From Adenanthera pavonina (taxonomy: Eukaryota > Streptophyta > Magnoliopsida > Fabales > Fabaceae): DNA of 64,000 nucleotides. A program made the position numbers and the translations under genes. The notes beneath the pieces were generated by a model. That model ran no database searches. It was not told where the DNA came from and saw only the letters and a program-made list of their open reading frames with translations. Location of the stretch: the NCBI GenBank assembly GCA_026686845.1, contig JAIVEN010000002.1, positions 36,039,001-36,103,000 of the forward strand, in the 5' to 3' direction. The number at the start of each line of letters is the position of its first letter. The stretch's first letter is position 1. Positions 1-12,126 of this stretch are shown here, piece after piece.

Positions 1-72
1 AAGTCCTTAATTGTCAATAATATGGTCCTTTAATGTCAATATTCTAAACTCCTATTTTAATGAAAACTTAGG

Positions 73-560
73 CGCCTCAAAAAGATAGAGATTTTGCAAT
101 GGTTATTTTCAGCATTAGCAACAGTTATACTACAATAGACAGGGACAACGATTATATGAACCACTACCATAGCAGGCAACATGAGTAATATAGCGAAGGT
201 TAAACAAACCGCTATTAAATTTAGTCAAACCACCTCTATTTTAGAAGCAGGTAAACCATCTATTGCCATGAACCCGCTGCAATAACGGCTATACTGACCA
301 CGTGGAAGTCACTCTAGCGACCGTTGCTAACCTTTAGTAGTGGTTCAGGTAAACATTGCGGCGGTTAGTAGAACCACTTCAAAATGTAGAAATGAAATTC
401 AAATTTTGTAGCAACATTTATTGTGTCTTGTAGCGGTTATCTAACCACCACTATACTGAAATTGAATTTTCACGCCAAATTTCGCCATTGTTATTGTAGC
501 AGTTGTTAACCACCACCAAGTTGTTCCCAAAAGACAAAGATTCCAATATTTCTCCATTTA
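73..560. repeat. CACTA left terminal and subterminal repeat region (3' end of the element)
   Basis: The degraded terminus at 73 is followed by many diverged copies, in both orientations, of a short motif of the type AGTGGTT or AACCACTAC (for example near 155-170, 225-240, 330-385, 430-450 and 495-520). Such subterminal repeats are the known binding sites of TNPA-type proteins in CACTA elements. The matching array lies at the right end, 36290-36700. Bases 1-72 are the outside flank plus the first two bases of a MITE. Confidence 0.75.
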
Positions 561-1190
561 ATGTTTTGATAAATTGAAGTACACTATTTTTGTAATTTAG
601 TAATGAAATACAAGATTTCCAATATTTTATCCACTCTCATACAATAAAAATTTATTTCAAATTAACCATTAATTAACTTTCATATTTCAAATATAAAATA
701 ATAATACAATTTATAATTATTTAAAATTAATTATAAATAGTAAATATTTATTAAAAATACCATAAAAATATAACTTTACTTGATATAATCTTTATAATTA
801 AACTATCAACAAATACAAATAATGAAATTAAATTACAATGACAATACATATAATTCAATATGATCTCTTCAAATTTATCTTATTCCCATCTTTTTAATAA
901 CTCTTCAGATATCTTTCCCCATCTTTAAATCTTTCTTTGTGCTATGATTTTTTTGAAGAGACAGACAGAACAAAGCACAATGGAGAAGATGGAAGAGAAA
1001 GAAGAAGACCGCGTGAAGAGAAATGGCGGGGAAAGGAGAATTTATAGGGATTGAATATTAATAGTGGTCATGATAGTGGTCATACACTGTTGCAAATGAG
1101 ACTTTTGTAGTGGTTATGACAACAGTTAAAAACCACTGCTAAGTTTAACTATTGTGTTGGTTACAATTTAACCACCACTATAATTGTTAC
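561..1190. repeat. AT-rich spacer followed by a second subterminal motif cluster
   Basis: Bases 561-900 are very AT-rich with no recognisable gene. A purine-rich patch follows at 950-1040, then at about 1050-1190 further copies of the CACTA motif (AGTGGTCAT, AGTGGTTATG, AACCACTGC and similar). This extends the left-end array inward. No coding frame is seen. Confidence 0.5.
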
Positions 1191-2445
1191 TATTTTTTTA
1201 ATATATATGAGTTTGTAAATCCATATTATTTTAATTTAATTATGAGTTTGAATTGTTTAAGCGTAATTATTTGATAAAGAAAGATTTTATAAGTTGACTA
1301 AGTGATGACAAATTATAATTTTTTTATTTAGTAAAAAATTCTAAATTAGAATCAATCAACTAGAAAATAAAATGAGTTTTAAAAATTATAAATTAAAATC
1401 AATTAAGTAAAAAATTTAAAGAACTAAATAAAATAAAATGTACATAAAAATTCATAATCCACAACTATGTATAAAATATCTAAAAATATATTGTTGATGC
1501 TCAGACTGATTTGGGTGAGCCTGCTCCTCGAAATCCGGGTGGTCTTGATGCTCCTGGGGCTATAATGTAGAATGAGCTGGATAAGGACTAGGTGTATGAC
1601 CATTGGAAAGGAAGCATGACAATCTACAAGATCTAAATAGTTGGTGGGTGCCACCAGGGAAGAGCTACCTAACTATCTGCCAGACAGCCATAGCAGCAAC
1701 CTATGATATGGCAATGGAGGTGGCCTGTTACACCATCTAAGGCACCTATGCCTACAGCTCCTAATACTAGTTCTGCATAGTGCCGAGCATCCGATACATC
1801 TCATCATATGATGCATGCGAAGTCGTGGTATAGATGTAGAGGATTGAGAAGTAGAGGATGTCTGCCCTCCTGCTTGCCTAACCCAGCCCTTGAACCCTCT
1901 CTAGGTGGTTTGGTACTCTAAGAGCTGCCTATATGAGCTGCACATCATCCTTACTTGCCCCAAAAATAGATCTCTGTGACTCCATGATCTCTGCAGTTGA
2001 TGCACGACTATTGTTCTGTTCAAATCAAAATGATTTATTAAATCAGGATTATTAAAGTATTATAAATTTAATAAAATTTATAAATTAAAGTATCTACAAT
2101 AATGTTCTGCATGGTCCCACTGACTGCACTATTGTCCTTGTGTGTGTGAGTATGAATCCAAAGATCTCCCAGTGGAACTTGGCCTTGCTGTTTATTCCTC
2201 TTAGAAGATATTTTAAGTACAAATGTAAGAAAAAGTTAATTTAACTATGAACATAAAATTTTAGAATTTTAATTCATACCATTTCATGCCAAGTTTGTGC
2301 AAAGGTTTTCTAGTTGGTAGTGTGAACAATAGTCTACCTCGCTCTATTCTCTCTATTTTGGGCCGCCACCACCACCTCTATATATTATTAGTAGACATTA
2401 AAAATTGCAAGTTGTATGGTTTTCTAACATATATATTTTTTAAAT
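1191..2445. other. CACTA interior, mostly noncoding, with possible 3' coding remnants
   Basis: Bases 1191-1480 are AT-rich without a recognisable gene. From about 1490 to 2030 base composition rises and short minus-strand frames appear. They may be the decayed C-terminal part of the second CACTA gene, but I see no diagnostic motif. Bases 2040-2445 are mixed AT-rich DNA of intron-like composition. Confidence 0.35.
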
Positions 2446-2943
2446 TTAATATAAATTAACGTCAACATAATTAAAGCATACCTGATGCACCTCACTCATC
2501 CTCAGAATCACAAATCTCTTCCAATTACCAGCATTTTTGACACTCTCTGACTTTGTTGCAAGGACCTCCCCCATGGTCAGGTTACTACTCCTATTTGCCT
2601 TATGGTACGACCTGTTATGCGTATTCTTCCAGGACAAACCCATCTTTTGTAAACAATAGGGCTTATGTTGCTCAGTCACATTGAACTTGGGTTGCATATT
2701 AAAAAAATTAAAGTCCTTAATATTGATATAATGTGAGTTGAAATAAAAATATAACAAAAATGAAAAGATTTTAATTAACTTCAATACCTGGATAACATTT
2801 GAGAAACACAAAGTCTTATTCTCCATAAGCACCTTCTTCCAATTACGATGATATATGTGGAATATATAATAATTTTGGCCCAAGATGGCCAAAAATTTGT
2901 TCAGCAACCCACCTTCTTCATTGACTAGCTGCATGTTGTTCAT
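2446..2943 (-). pseudogene. Second CACTA gene fragment (TNPA/Transposase_24-type)
   Basis: A 165-codon minus-strand frame lies downstream of the TNP2 gene, where CACTA elements normally carry the gene for the TNPA-like protein that binds subterminal repeats. The start (MNNMQLVNEEG) and the block near residues 100-150 (KMGLSWKNTHNRS, then a stretch ending GNWKRFVILRMSEVHQ) resemble plant Ptta/En/Spm Transposase_24 proteins in general character. The middle third is lysine- and phenylalanine-rich and AT-rich, and looks like a retained intron. Flanking sequence from 1500 to 3400 may contain more exons, broken by stops. Family membership is inferred mainly from position; no catalytic motif is expected. 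Non-functional in its present state. Confidence 0.4.
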
Positions 2944-3586
2944 CTTCTCACTCTAGGTCTCAATAACTCACTGGCCTGCTGGGAGGTTCCAGACATCTAG
3001 CTCCATCATCCTTCTGGTGGTTTGTTGGCTAGATGTATCTAAAAAAATAGAATTTTTAAAAGAATTATAAACATTTAAAATAATAAGATAATTAAATATA
3101 AAATACAAAACTTACACTCAATATCAACGTTCCACCCCCTCCTCTGATGTGTTGGAACATGGTTAATGTTGCCTCACTTATGGGTAACATTTTCATCAAG
3201 GAAGTCTATTGCATCTCGAAAGGGCATGTCAAGGAAAATGTCGTCCATTAGTCCCTCATCATCATGCTCCTAGGAGGTGGGCTGCTAGGAAGTGCTAGGT
3301 TGATGGGAGGTGCAGGGGAAGGAGGTGCTAGGCTATTGGTAGGATGTAGAGTGCTGGGATTCATGGGGCTGCTGGCTATGACTCATCTTCAGGATATCTG
3401 AAATGTAACAAAATAAATTATATTATTTATTTTCAAAGCATATAATGAAAAGATAATAAAAAAATTTAAAAATAAAAAAATAAATTATATTAGTAAATTT
3501 CAAAGTAAATAATCAAAACATAACAATTTTTTTAAAAAATCATAAATAAGGAAATATAACCTCACTAAGGTTAAAGTTTCATCTGC

Positions 3587-6500
3587 TTATGGAAATATTG
3601 ATTCTAAGTTACTTCGTTCGATCAGTTCACACTCGTACGTTGTGTCAGGTTCATCCCCTATGTCATACAAGTCACGAGGCTTCACATGCACAACCATGTT
3701 CCAATCCTTATTTCTCTCATCTTCTACATAGTAAACTTGTTGTGCCTCAGATGCGAGTATATATGGTTTGTTATCTTCATGTTCACCAATGTGAATCAAT
3801 CGAGAGAAATTAACTAATGTGATGCCAATGTCATCATTAAGAATGCCACGTGCAGTTGTTGTATTTGTCCAAATGCATTCGAATAGAAACACTGTGAATC
3901 AATGACTATAATTTAGTTCAATTAAATCTACAAGCTTCCTATAGCATTCACACCTCCAAATTGCATATCACTGTTATTGCTACTTGCATAACTTCTTGTC
4001 CCAAGTGTGCCAAATACCCCCTAATTTTGAGTTTGCAACCTTTCATCACGTCCTACATTGCAAAATTTAAACCCATTGACATTATATATAGTGAACCTCC
4101 TAGCACGATTGATTAGCCCTATAGAAAGCAATTTGAATTCATTGGAGTGAGAAGCAGTATGGTCATTCCCTATTCGTCTAGAAAACCACTGCACAAATTC
4201 TCTGTGGACTCTCTTATCCACTTCTGCAGATGATCTGTAACTTCACAATTGATGCTTCACCACACTTCTGAATTATGAATGATACAAATTAAATTAAAAA
4301 ATATACACACACATATAAATAAGTAGATTTTGCCAACAGATAGTACTCACTGAAGGAATGAATCAACTTGTCTACAATTACTTAGCACATGTCATAAGCT
4401 TGGAACTTCTCTTTCACTATCAGCATGAAATACTCATAGCCTTTGACTACTTTACCAATTGGAGGGATTAAAGAGGTTGATATAGAAGACCCCTCATCAC
4501 GTTAGTCATGAACACATTGAGGACAATTGAACACGGTCTCGACACCCTAACAAAATCTCAAACAAAACATCAGGACCTCATCACCTAAATTTCCTTTAGT
4601 GATTGAACCTTCTGGCAATGCCTTATTTCGACTTTAATTTTCTCAAAAATCTGTCAATCAATGAGGATTAGTCTTAATATTAAATTAGGCCATAATAAGA
4701 ATGATTAATCGATTACCTTTTGATAGGGTATATCCATTGATATTGCACTGGACTTGCAACCCTTGCTTCTCTAGGAAAATGTACACTCAAATGACCCATG
4801 ACTGTGAAGAATGATGGAGGAAATATCATTTCCAAATGATAGAGTGAGAACAATCTTGTTTTGTAGTTGGTCAAGCTCATTAACACTTAATACTTTACTG
4901 CATAGCTTCCTCAAGAATGAACACAGATAAACTACCATGATGGCTACTTCTTTTGGCAAAGTATTTCTCACAACCAATGGTAATAGATGCTGCATCAGAA
5001 CATGTGAGTCATGACTCTTAAGTCCTTTAATCTTTCATGCTCTCAAGTCAATGCATCTGATAATATTACAAAAATATCCATCTAGAACAATGATCTTCTT
5101 CAAAGTTCAAAGAAATATTTCCTTATTATCTTTGGCTAGAGTGAATATTGCCGGTTAATACTTTTCATTCTCATCCATCCACAACTCTTGATGAATGCCT
5201 ATTGTTTGTAAATCTTATTGAGCGGATGAGTGATCCTTAGATTTTCCAGTTTCATTTAGCAATGTGAAGAGCAAATTGTCACAAACATTCTTCTCAATGT
5301 GCATAACATCAAGATTGTGATATAACATATTAAAAATCCAATAAGGAAGATTAAAGAATAAAATTTTCTTCCGCCACTACATCGGGTCACCATCAGTTTG
5401 TGTTTGAGGTCTCCTTCTTATCGCTTCGCCCTCATTATCTTTCCTGAAAAAAACAATAATATTTTCTAATTGCCTCAATATTTCTAAACTAGATAGAATA
5501 ACAGGAGGATCCTTTCTCTCCTATTTCCCATCAAAGTGATTTCTCCATAATTTGAATTTGTGTCTACCATTTAAGAAACAATGATCCTCCATAAAACACC
5601 ATTTACAACTGTAGGAAAGGCGAAAGGGTTCTGAGTCAAATTGCATGATGGACAAGTTAACCAGTGTGAACGTTCCACCCAAACAATGTTTCAAAACCTG
5701 GAAAATCACTGATAGTCCATATAAATGTTGCTGGGAAATTAAATGTCTTCTTTTCATGAGAATCATAAGTCTTGAACCTAACATTCCATAAGTCCAACAA
5801 TTCATTGATTAATAGTTGCAAATAAACATTAATATCGTTGTCCAGTGTTCTTCTTCCTTGGATTATCATTGACAAGATGAATGAACTCTGTTTCATGTGT
5901 AACCATGGTAGAAGATTGTAACGTATCAACATGACTAGCCAAATACTATAACTTGTACTTAAATTACCAAACGGATTGAAATCGTTAGCTACCAAAGCTA
6001 GACACACATTTCTTGGATCTGTAGCGAAATCTGGATTGATGATAAAAAGATTTCCATGCTTTAGAGTCTCTCGGATACCTTAGTAGGCCATTAGTATTCT
6101 TTTCGCTATCATGCCACCTCATGAGCTCAGTAGTCTTTGATGACATAAAAATCTCTGCAAATGTGGCTTCAAAGGAAATTACCTTAGAATTTTAATAGCT
6201 TTCTTCTTTCATTTCTTCTTGCCCTTTTTGACCTGCTACCACCTAGATGCATTGCATTTCTTACAAAGTTCTCAGTCTATATCATCTCCCTAATACAACA
6301 TGCAGTCATTTTGACAAGCATCAATTTTCCCATAATTTAGCCCTAACTCGGCGGTCATAATATGAAGCTAAAATTTCTGCATGACTAAATGTATCCCCCA
6401 ATAATTCTAGTACCATTGACATTGCCTTATTAGTCATCCCTCCTAAACACTTGATGTGATAAAGTTTTACCAAGAGTGATAACTTCGTGTGTTTATTGCA

Positions 6501-6652
6501 TCCTCCGTACAATGGTTTCTCTCCATCATGCATTAATTTATAGAAATCTTGAGTTTCTTGATTCATTTGAGCCATAAATGATTAATCTGGACCATCTACT
6601 ACTTTGGAAAACTTGTCATCAGGAACTCTAAAAGCATCACGAACTTCATTGA
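3587..6652 (-). pseudogene. TNP2-type CACTA transposase, main part (TNP2 core, DUF4218, DUF4216)
   Basis: Minus-strand coding remnants in family order. Frame 6575-6321 carries the start of the TNP2 core (LYGGCNKHTKLSLLVKLYHIKCL, here split by small changes from typical members). Frame 6007-5657 holds the most diagnostic block (NDFNPFGNLSTSYS, then IRYNLLPWLHMK and NDINVYLQLLINEL, close to the usual DGFNPFGNMSTSYS and YNLPPWxCMK motifs). Frame 4995-4771 matches DUF4218 (MQHLLPLVVRNTLPKEV). Frames 4221-4021 and 3892-3587 match the C-terminal DUF4216 region (ILASEAQQVYYVEDE). Several stops and frameshifts separate them, so no active transposase is made. The N-terminal exon lies at 9953-10260, beyond a solo LTR insertion. 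The recognition is from protein motifs and is strong for TNP2 and DUF4216. Confidence 0.85.
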
Positions 6653-9600
6653 TGTAACACCTTATACTTAAGTCCATTTCTCATATATTAGACTCCAATT
6701 GTGTCCATTATTGCATGATTAGAGACTTGATTGTATAAAAATATCAAAATAGATTTTTTATTATTTCGGGTACTGTTTATTGTGCATTTTCCATTTTACC
6801 CGACGAACTTTGAAAATTCATAACTAATTCAAGAAAAATCATATCAAAGTCATTCAAGTATCTAAAAATAGTCAAAAATATTTTATACTTGGAAAAATAT
6901 GAAATGGAGCATTTCCTAGACCAATTCATACAGTTTATTTTTCAAATATTTACTATACATTTGGTCATTTAGAAACTTCCTAGGTTTTGATCTTATTTTT
7001 AAAAATTCATATCTCATGATATCCTAAACCAAATTATGCATTCTCGGTGTCATTGCAAAGTCCTGTATGTCTGCTTTCTAGATATATTATTTATTCACCT
7101 TGTACAAAGCATGGAATTGACTTAAATCATTGAGGGTCAGAACACTACTTCTACTGGAACAATTTTAGGAGAAGTTACATAACTCTTTCATTATAGCTCC
7201 AATTACTATCAAACCCATGACATTTGTTTTTTGAAACTTAGAGGTTTCCAGAAATGCAAAATACTAAATTTTTGGAGATTTGTACGATTTTCTATAGCAT
7301 TTTGAATTTCTAGTGTTCATGGCAAAGTTCCAGTTTTTCTCTACACTGTCTTGTTTTGAACCCTAACTTTGAAAATTCACCATAAATTATACACTTATCC
7401 AATTTAGGTGTTCTTTAACTCTTTGGAAAGCTTATTCTATATACTATCAGAACATATATATTACATGTACTAATGGACCTGTTTCAAATAGGGCACCTCA
7501 GCTCAAACTGCTATCGATCAATCTTGAGTATAATCATGCCATATCTTATATAATAAACTTCATATACATAATTCATCAACATTCAGTGCTCCTATTTCAC
7601 ACATTACATGATAGGAGAGCTTAAGGAAACATAAACATGCATAATTGCAGAATCCACACCTCATACATTAATTAATACATAATCTCATGTCATGGCATTA
7701 TAACTTGAACAGTCAATGACTCTTCACTATCTTCTTCATTTCTCTTGCTTTCTCCTTGGCCACTTCCATGTTGTCACCCTAGCATGGTTAGTCATTTAGG
7801 GAGAGTGAGCTTCAAAGAATCTCAGTAGTTACATCCAATCATGCGTTCATATTATCATTAACATTTCATAAAAGCATCTATAAAAGTCAAAAAAATATAT
7901 TATGCCATAGTATTTTTATAAAAATTTTGGCATAGTAACACCTTATAAAATGGACATCCTAGGGTCACAAGACCCTTCAATCAACCAACCAACCAATCAA
8001 TATCATCACAAAACATTCATACAAATATATGGCATATTCATTAAATCAAGAAAACAATAATGGTAACATAAAGCATTGATAAGGAAAGTAACTACCTTAA
8101 GCTTTTCCTTTGCTTCCCAAACTTGGTAAACATTTCCTTTGATCTTCCATCACTTCCTCGAGTCCTAATGCATCACAAATTAAGGCCATTAACCTCTGAT
8201 TTCATGACCTCCTACACAAAGTGTGCTTACTAACCCTAAAATTCCATTTTGCAAACCATTTGGATTTTCTTGCACAACACACTTGTATCTACCTATTTTG
8301 GACTTAAGGAACTCATTTTTGGGGTCAAAATCATGAAATTCCCTTTCACTTTCAAACCCTAAATAGGCAAAAGAATTTCCAAAAATGTAGAAAAATAACT
8401 ACCTGATTAATTTGCAATCCAAAGGTTTATCCTTAATCCTTGATATGATCACTTTTCATAGATTAATTTCTTTATAGCTTCATTTTATCTCTCTACTCTC
8501 TCTCTAGGTCAAAAATTTCAGCATGAAAATAGAGGAAAAATAGCCATTAAAATGCCTTAAAATTGCTAGAGAACACAAGGAAATGGTTGCAAGATAATAC
8601 CTTGAAGTTTTGGGGTCAAACTTGTAATTTTTCTCTTCTCCTTTTTGCTCCTTGTTTGCATGACTTCTCCCTCTCCTTTCTCACTGGTTCAGCATGAAGA
8701 ACAAAGAAGATGAAGGCTTCAAGTGATTTATTATATAATAATAGCAAGTAATTAACTTTTACAATTTTTATCTTTGACTTTTTGGCATTTCTTTTTGTAA
8801 AAGCATTTTGAAAAATTCTCTTCATGTCCCATTCAGCATTTCAGACATGTTTCACACTCTTTTTGGCCAAAAAAATTGCTTCAATGATTTAAATGGATCA
8901 AAATATCATTTACCGATTAAATTTACCCGTACCAATTAAATATTTTTATCAAAATTGTCATTAAATTGGTACAAGACTATCCAAAAATAAATTTTGGTCC
9001 AAAATATATTTGAGCAAGGCCTAATCACTGTCCTTGAATTAGTACTGCCTTTTTTTGTACTCTAAACTGACTTTTATCGGGTAAAATATTAATATTAAAT
9101 CCTAATTACACAATAAATAGTATTTTGACCTTAATAAATTGCATACTATATTCCATTGGGTTTAGTTTATTGAAAGCTTCTTTTTTACTATAATATTTTA
9201 ATTTATAAAAATACCCTCAACCCGAGATAATTTTGTAATTTTTAAAACTTTTGGGTCATTATTTGTAATTTTTCTAAACTTCTTTTCATTCCCTCTCCAC
9301 TTTACTCTCCCTTCAGGAACTAAATTGAAAAGATTCTTGATTCTTGGGGTCAAAATATAATTTGCACATTTCTCTGTTTAGCTAGGAAAAATGACCTCTT
9401 TGCCCTTCTTCACGTTTAACGGTATTTTTTCATTTTTTCCAAATTTTTATGCATTTTATGATGTTAACTTTTTCATTTTTGGGTCTTAAATGCATTATTC
9501 ACATTTTACTTTTAATTTATAAAATGACCATTTTGCCCTTAAGCTAGTTAAAAAATGTAATTATCTATTCTTTTGAGTACTTTCTTGTAATTTTACCCAA

Positions 9601-9952
9601 AAAATAATTTTTTATTATTTCATTTTTTACTATTTACATTGACTTTCAAATTGGTCTATCTCTCAATCTAAATCTCTCGACTATGCAATACTTATACCGT
9701 TGCGCTCAATTTGAAGCGGACTTTCATTCAAATTGTATATTACATATTTTTTGAGGTAAGTTCTGGAATTAATTTCTATTAAAGACCTTATTAAAAATTA
9801 ATTCCAATTAAGGATTAAACACAACTTCTTCAGAAAATTAGATGAGAAGTTAATTCCTTCTAAAACTCAAGTATATCTATAGCATTTTAGTCTCACTTTA
9901 TTTCTCATCTTTTATTCATTTTATAATATCCCATAAAAATAAGGATATTACA
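6653..9952 (-). mobile_element. Solo LTR of a Ty3/gypsy-type element inside the CACTA transposase gene
   Basis: In minus orientation the segment starts TGTAATATCC and ends GGTGTTACA, the same termini as the other gypsy-type LTRs in the window. It is flanked by ATTGA (6648-6652) and ATTTA (9953-9957), a five-base duplication with one later change. Length is 3300 bp. No internal retrotransposon sequence adjoins it, so it is a solo LTR left by recombination between two LTRs. It closely resembles the LTR at 44385-46799 but keeps about 0.87 kb (roughly 8280-9150) that the other copy lacks. Its insertion separates the N-terminal exon of the TNP2 gene from the catalytic core. Confidence 0.88.
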
Positions 9953-10260
9953 ATTTACGAATCCTCCTTTTCAATTTCCACACCTACTTGTGATTACGTT
10001 GTAAAATTGTTAGCTCGGTCAAGCATCTCACGAGTTTCCCCATGCATTGACCAAATTGTATAACCAAGTGGAAATGGTTTCACAATTAGATGATCTCTCA
10101 CTATTGCTCTCTCGTGATACATTTTGAAATTACATTTTGGGTAGCGATAGAGAATTTTCCCTCCCTCACCTTCACGGGCCATAGCAAAATCCAAAAATGA
10201 TTCTAAGCCCTATAAATATTCTCTACTTGCTCACGGCATACCTATCCAAGACCTATCCAT
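9953..10260 (-). pseudogene. TNP2 transposase N-terminal segment (transposase-associated domain)
   Basis: An ATG at 10260-10258 opens with MDRSWIGMP, close to the MDKSWM start of plant transposase-associated domains. After two stops the frame continues with FLDFAMAREGEGGKI, then YRYPKCNF, RDHLIVKPF and YTIWSMHGE, which follow the domain's usual order (FLDFAF, CPCxxC, HLxxxGF, YxxWxxHGE). One cysteine of the putative zinc-binding pair is replaced. This is the beginning of the gene continued at 3587-6652; the solo LTR lies between them. Two in-frame stops show it is dead. Confidence 0.75.
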
Positions 10261-11446
10261 TTTTTATACCACATAAATTTAATTACACTTCAATGCAAAT
10301 CAATTATCTCTAAATTAATTATAACAATACTAATTATGACCAATCACAAAACTTTTAGAGATAATATATAAATTATCTCTAAATTAATTATAAAAATTTG
10401 AAATTCAACTACATTTAACTACCGATCATAAAAGTTTATCTACATTTAACAATTACTAATCATAAAAATTTAACTACATTAACATTTTAACTTCCGCAAA
10501 TTAATGCTACATAAAAGTGCTTAAAGTATATTAAAATAAATTATAAACACTAATTAATATGAATTAATTAATGCTAAATAATTTGTATTAATCAATACAA
10601 ATTAATTTGTACTAACGTACTCAATGTTAGTTTTGTTTTAATCAATACAAATTTATTTGTATTAATTTATATTTATTAAACAAAACTTTTAGAGGTATTA
10701 ATTTAGAGATAATTAATTTGTTTTAATTAATACAAATTAATTAATTATCTTTAAATTAATTATAAAAATTTGAAATTTAATTACATTTAACTAGCACTAT
10801 TATAACAATACTAATTATAAAAATTCATCTACAATTCACAATGACTACTTATAAAAATTTATCTGCATTTAGCATTTAACTTTCAAAAATTAATGCTACG
10901 TAAACATATTTAATGTACATTAAAATAAATCATAAATACTAACCTTAACAGTCACAAAACAATCTTGTGACCTATCTTGTCCTCCAAATACTACAAAAAA
11001 GAAAAAAAATAATGTTAAACACATATTAAATTAAATTAAAATCATTATTATACATTGAAATAAATTGTTAAATTGAAATGCATAAATCTAATGGTATAAT
11101 ATTAAATAATAACTTCAAATTATTACCTTGACTATTATTTGTTACAAGAATGCTACAAATCTACCAGTTAGCCGTATAATTTATACATAATAAATAGATA
11201 GAGAGTGTATAAGAAAATTTCAAAAAATACAATATTTTTCTTAAAAATTAAAATAAATAATTAAATGTAAATATATAAATCTATTTCTCCAAAGTTAAAT
11301 ATTCAAATTAAAATATTTTCATAAGCAATTACTATAGAAACCTTTCTACCATCAAAGAGAGTGTGTGTGTGTGAGTGAGCGAGTGAGAGTGAGAGAATGC
11401 AAAAGAAATGGAAATGGAATGGGAAATAAGGCTACAAGCCTAATAT
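10261..11446. other. CACTA 5' noncoding region with an internal direct duplication
   Basis: Very AT-rich DNA upstream of the transposase start. A block of about 200 bp at roughly 10370-10560 is repeated in diverged form at roughly 10745-10945 (shared order: AAATTAATTATAAAAATTTG, CATTTAACTA, TAATGCTAC, TTAAAATAAAT). Between them lie overlapping inverted repeats built from ATACAAATTAAT and ATTAATTTGTAT. A short GT/GA microsatellite lies at about 11360-11400. No gene is visible. The region resumes at 36290 after the nested insertion. Confidence 0.55.
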
Positions 11447-12126
11447 TATAATATCCCAAAATTTTACTAGATACTAATTAATGAAAGAGTAAGAAATAAA
11501 CGACACCGTTTGACATGAAAATAGGCAAAGATGTTATTTTTATCGGTTGGATGGAAAAATGAGAAAAATTATATTTTTACCCCTAAAAATTATAAAAATG
11601 ACATTCATGTCCCAAAATTTTTAAATATTATGCTGAGCGAGATATAGAAAAGTCCTTTGGAAAAATTATACCTAATGATCTGAAAGTTTTAAAAATTATA
11701 ATTTAACCCTAAGTTAGGGGCAATTTTATAAATATGTAAAATTACTATCAAAATGAGGCCCTTGACGAGATAAGTCCAATGGTATATGACATTGAGGGTT
11801 AATGTTTAAGAATAAGGAAATAATCAGTGCTGAGTATCCAAAAGTAACTTAATACCGATAAAGTAAATTATGGGACGCACCGATGATTAAAATGTAACTG
11901 AGACAGGATATGACTCATACATCGATATCATTTGAGACAGAATAATTAAGAAAATATAAAAATAAAATTGGAATAGTTTTGTAGCTAAAAAATGCTAATT
12001 TACTATAAAAAACAGTTTTATCGATACGGTTAAAAATTATCCGATTCATGATATATCTGAATCAAGAAAAATTGAGCAACTTTGGACATTTAAAACATTC
12101 ACTCTTTGCGTGATTTTGGGGTAGTT

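Noticed and set aside
3589..3813. Plus-strand 74-codon frame
   Set aside because: Antisense shadow of the DUF4216 part of the CACTA transposase.
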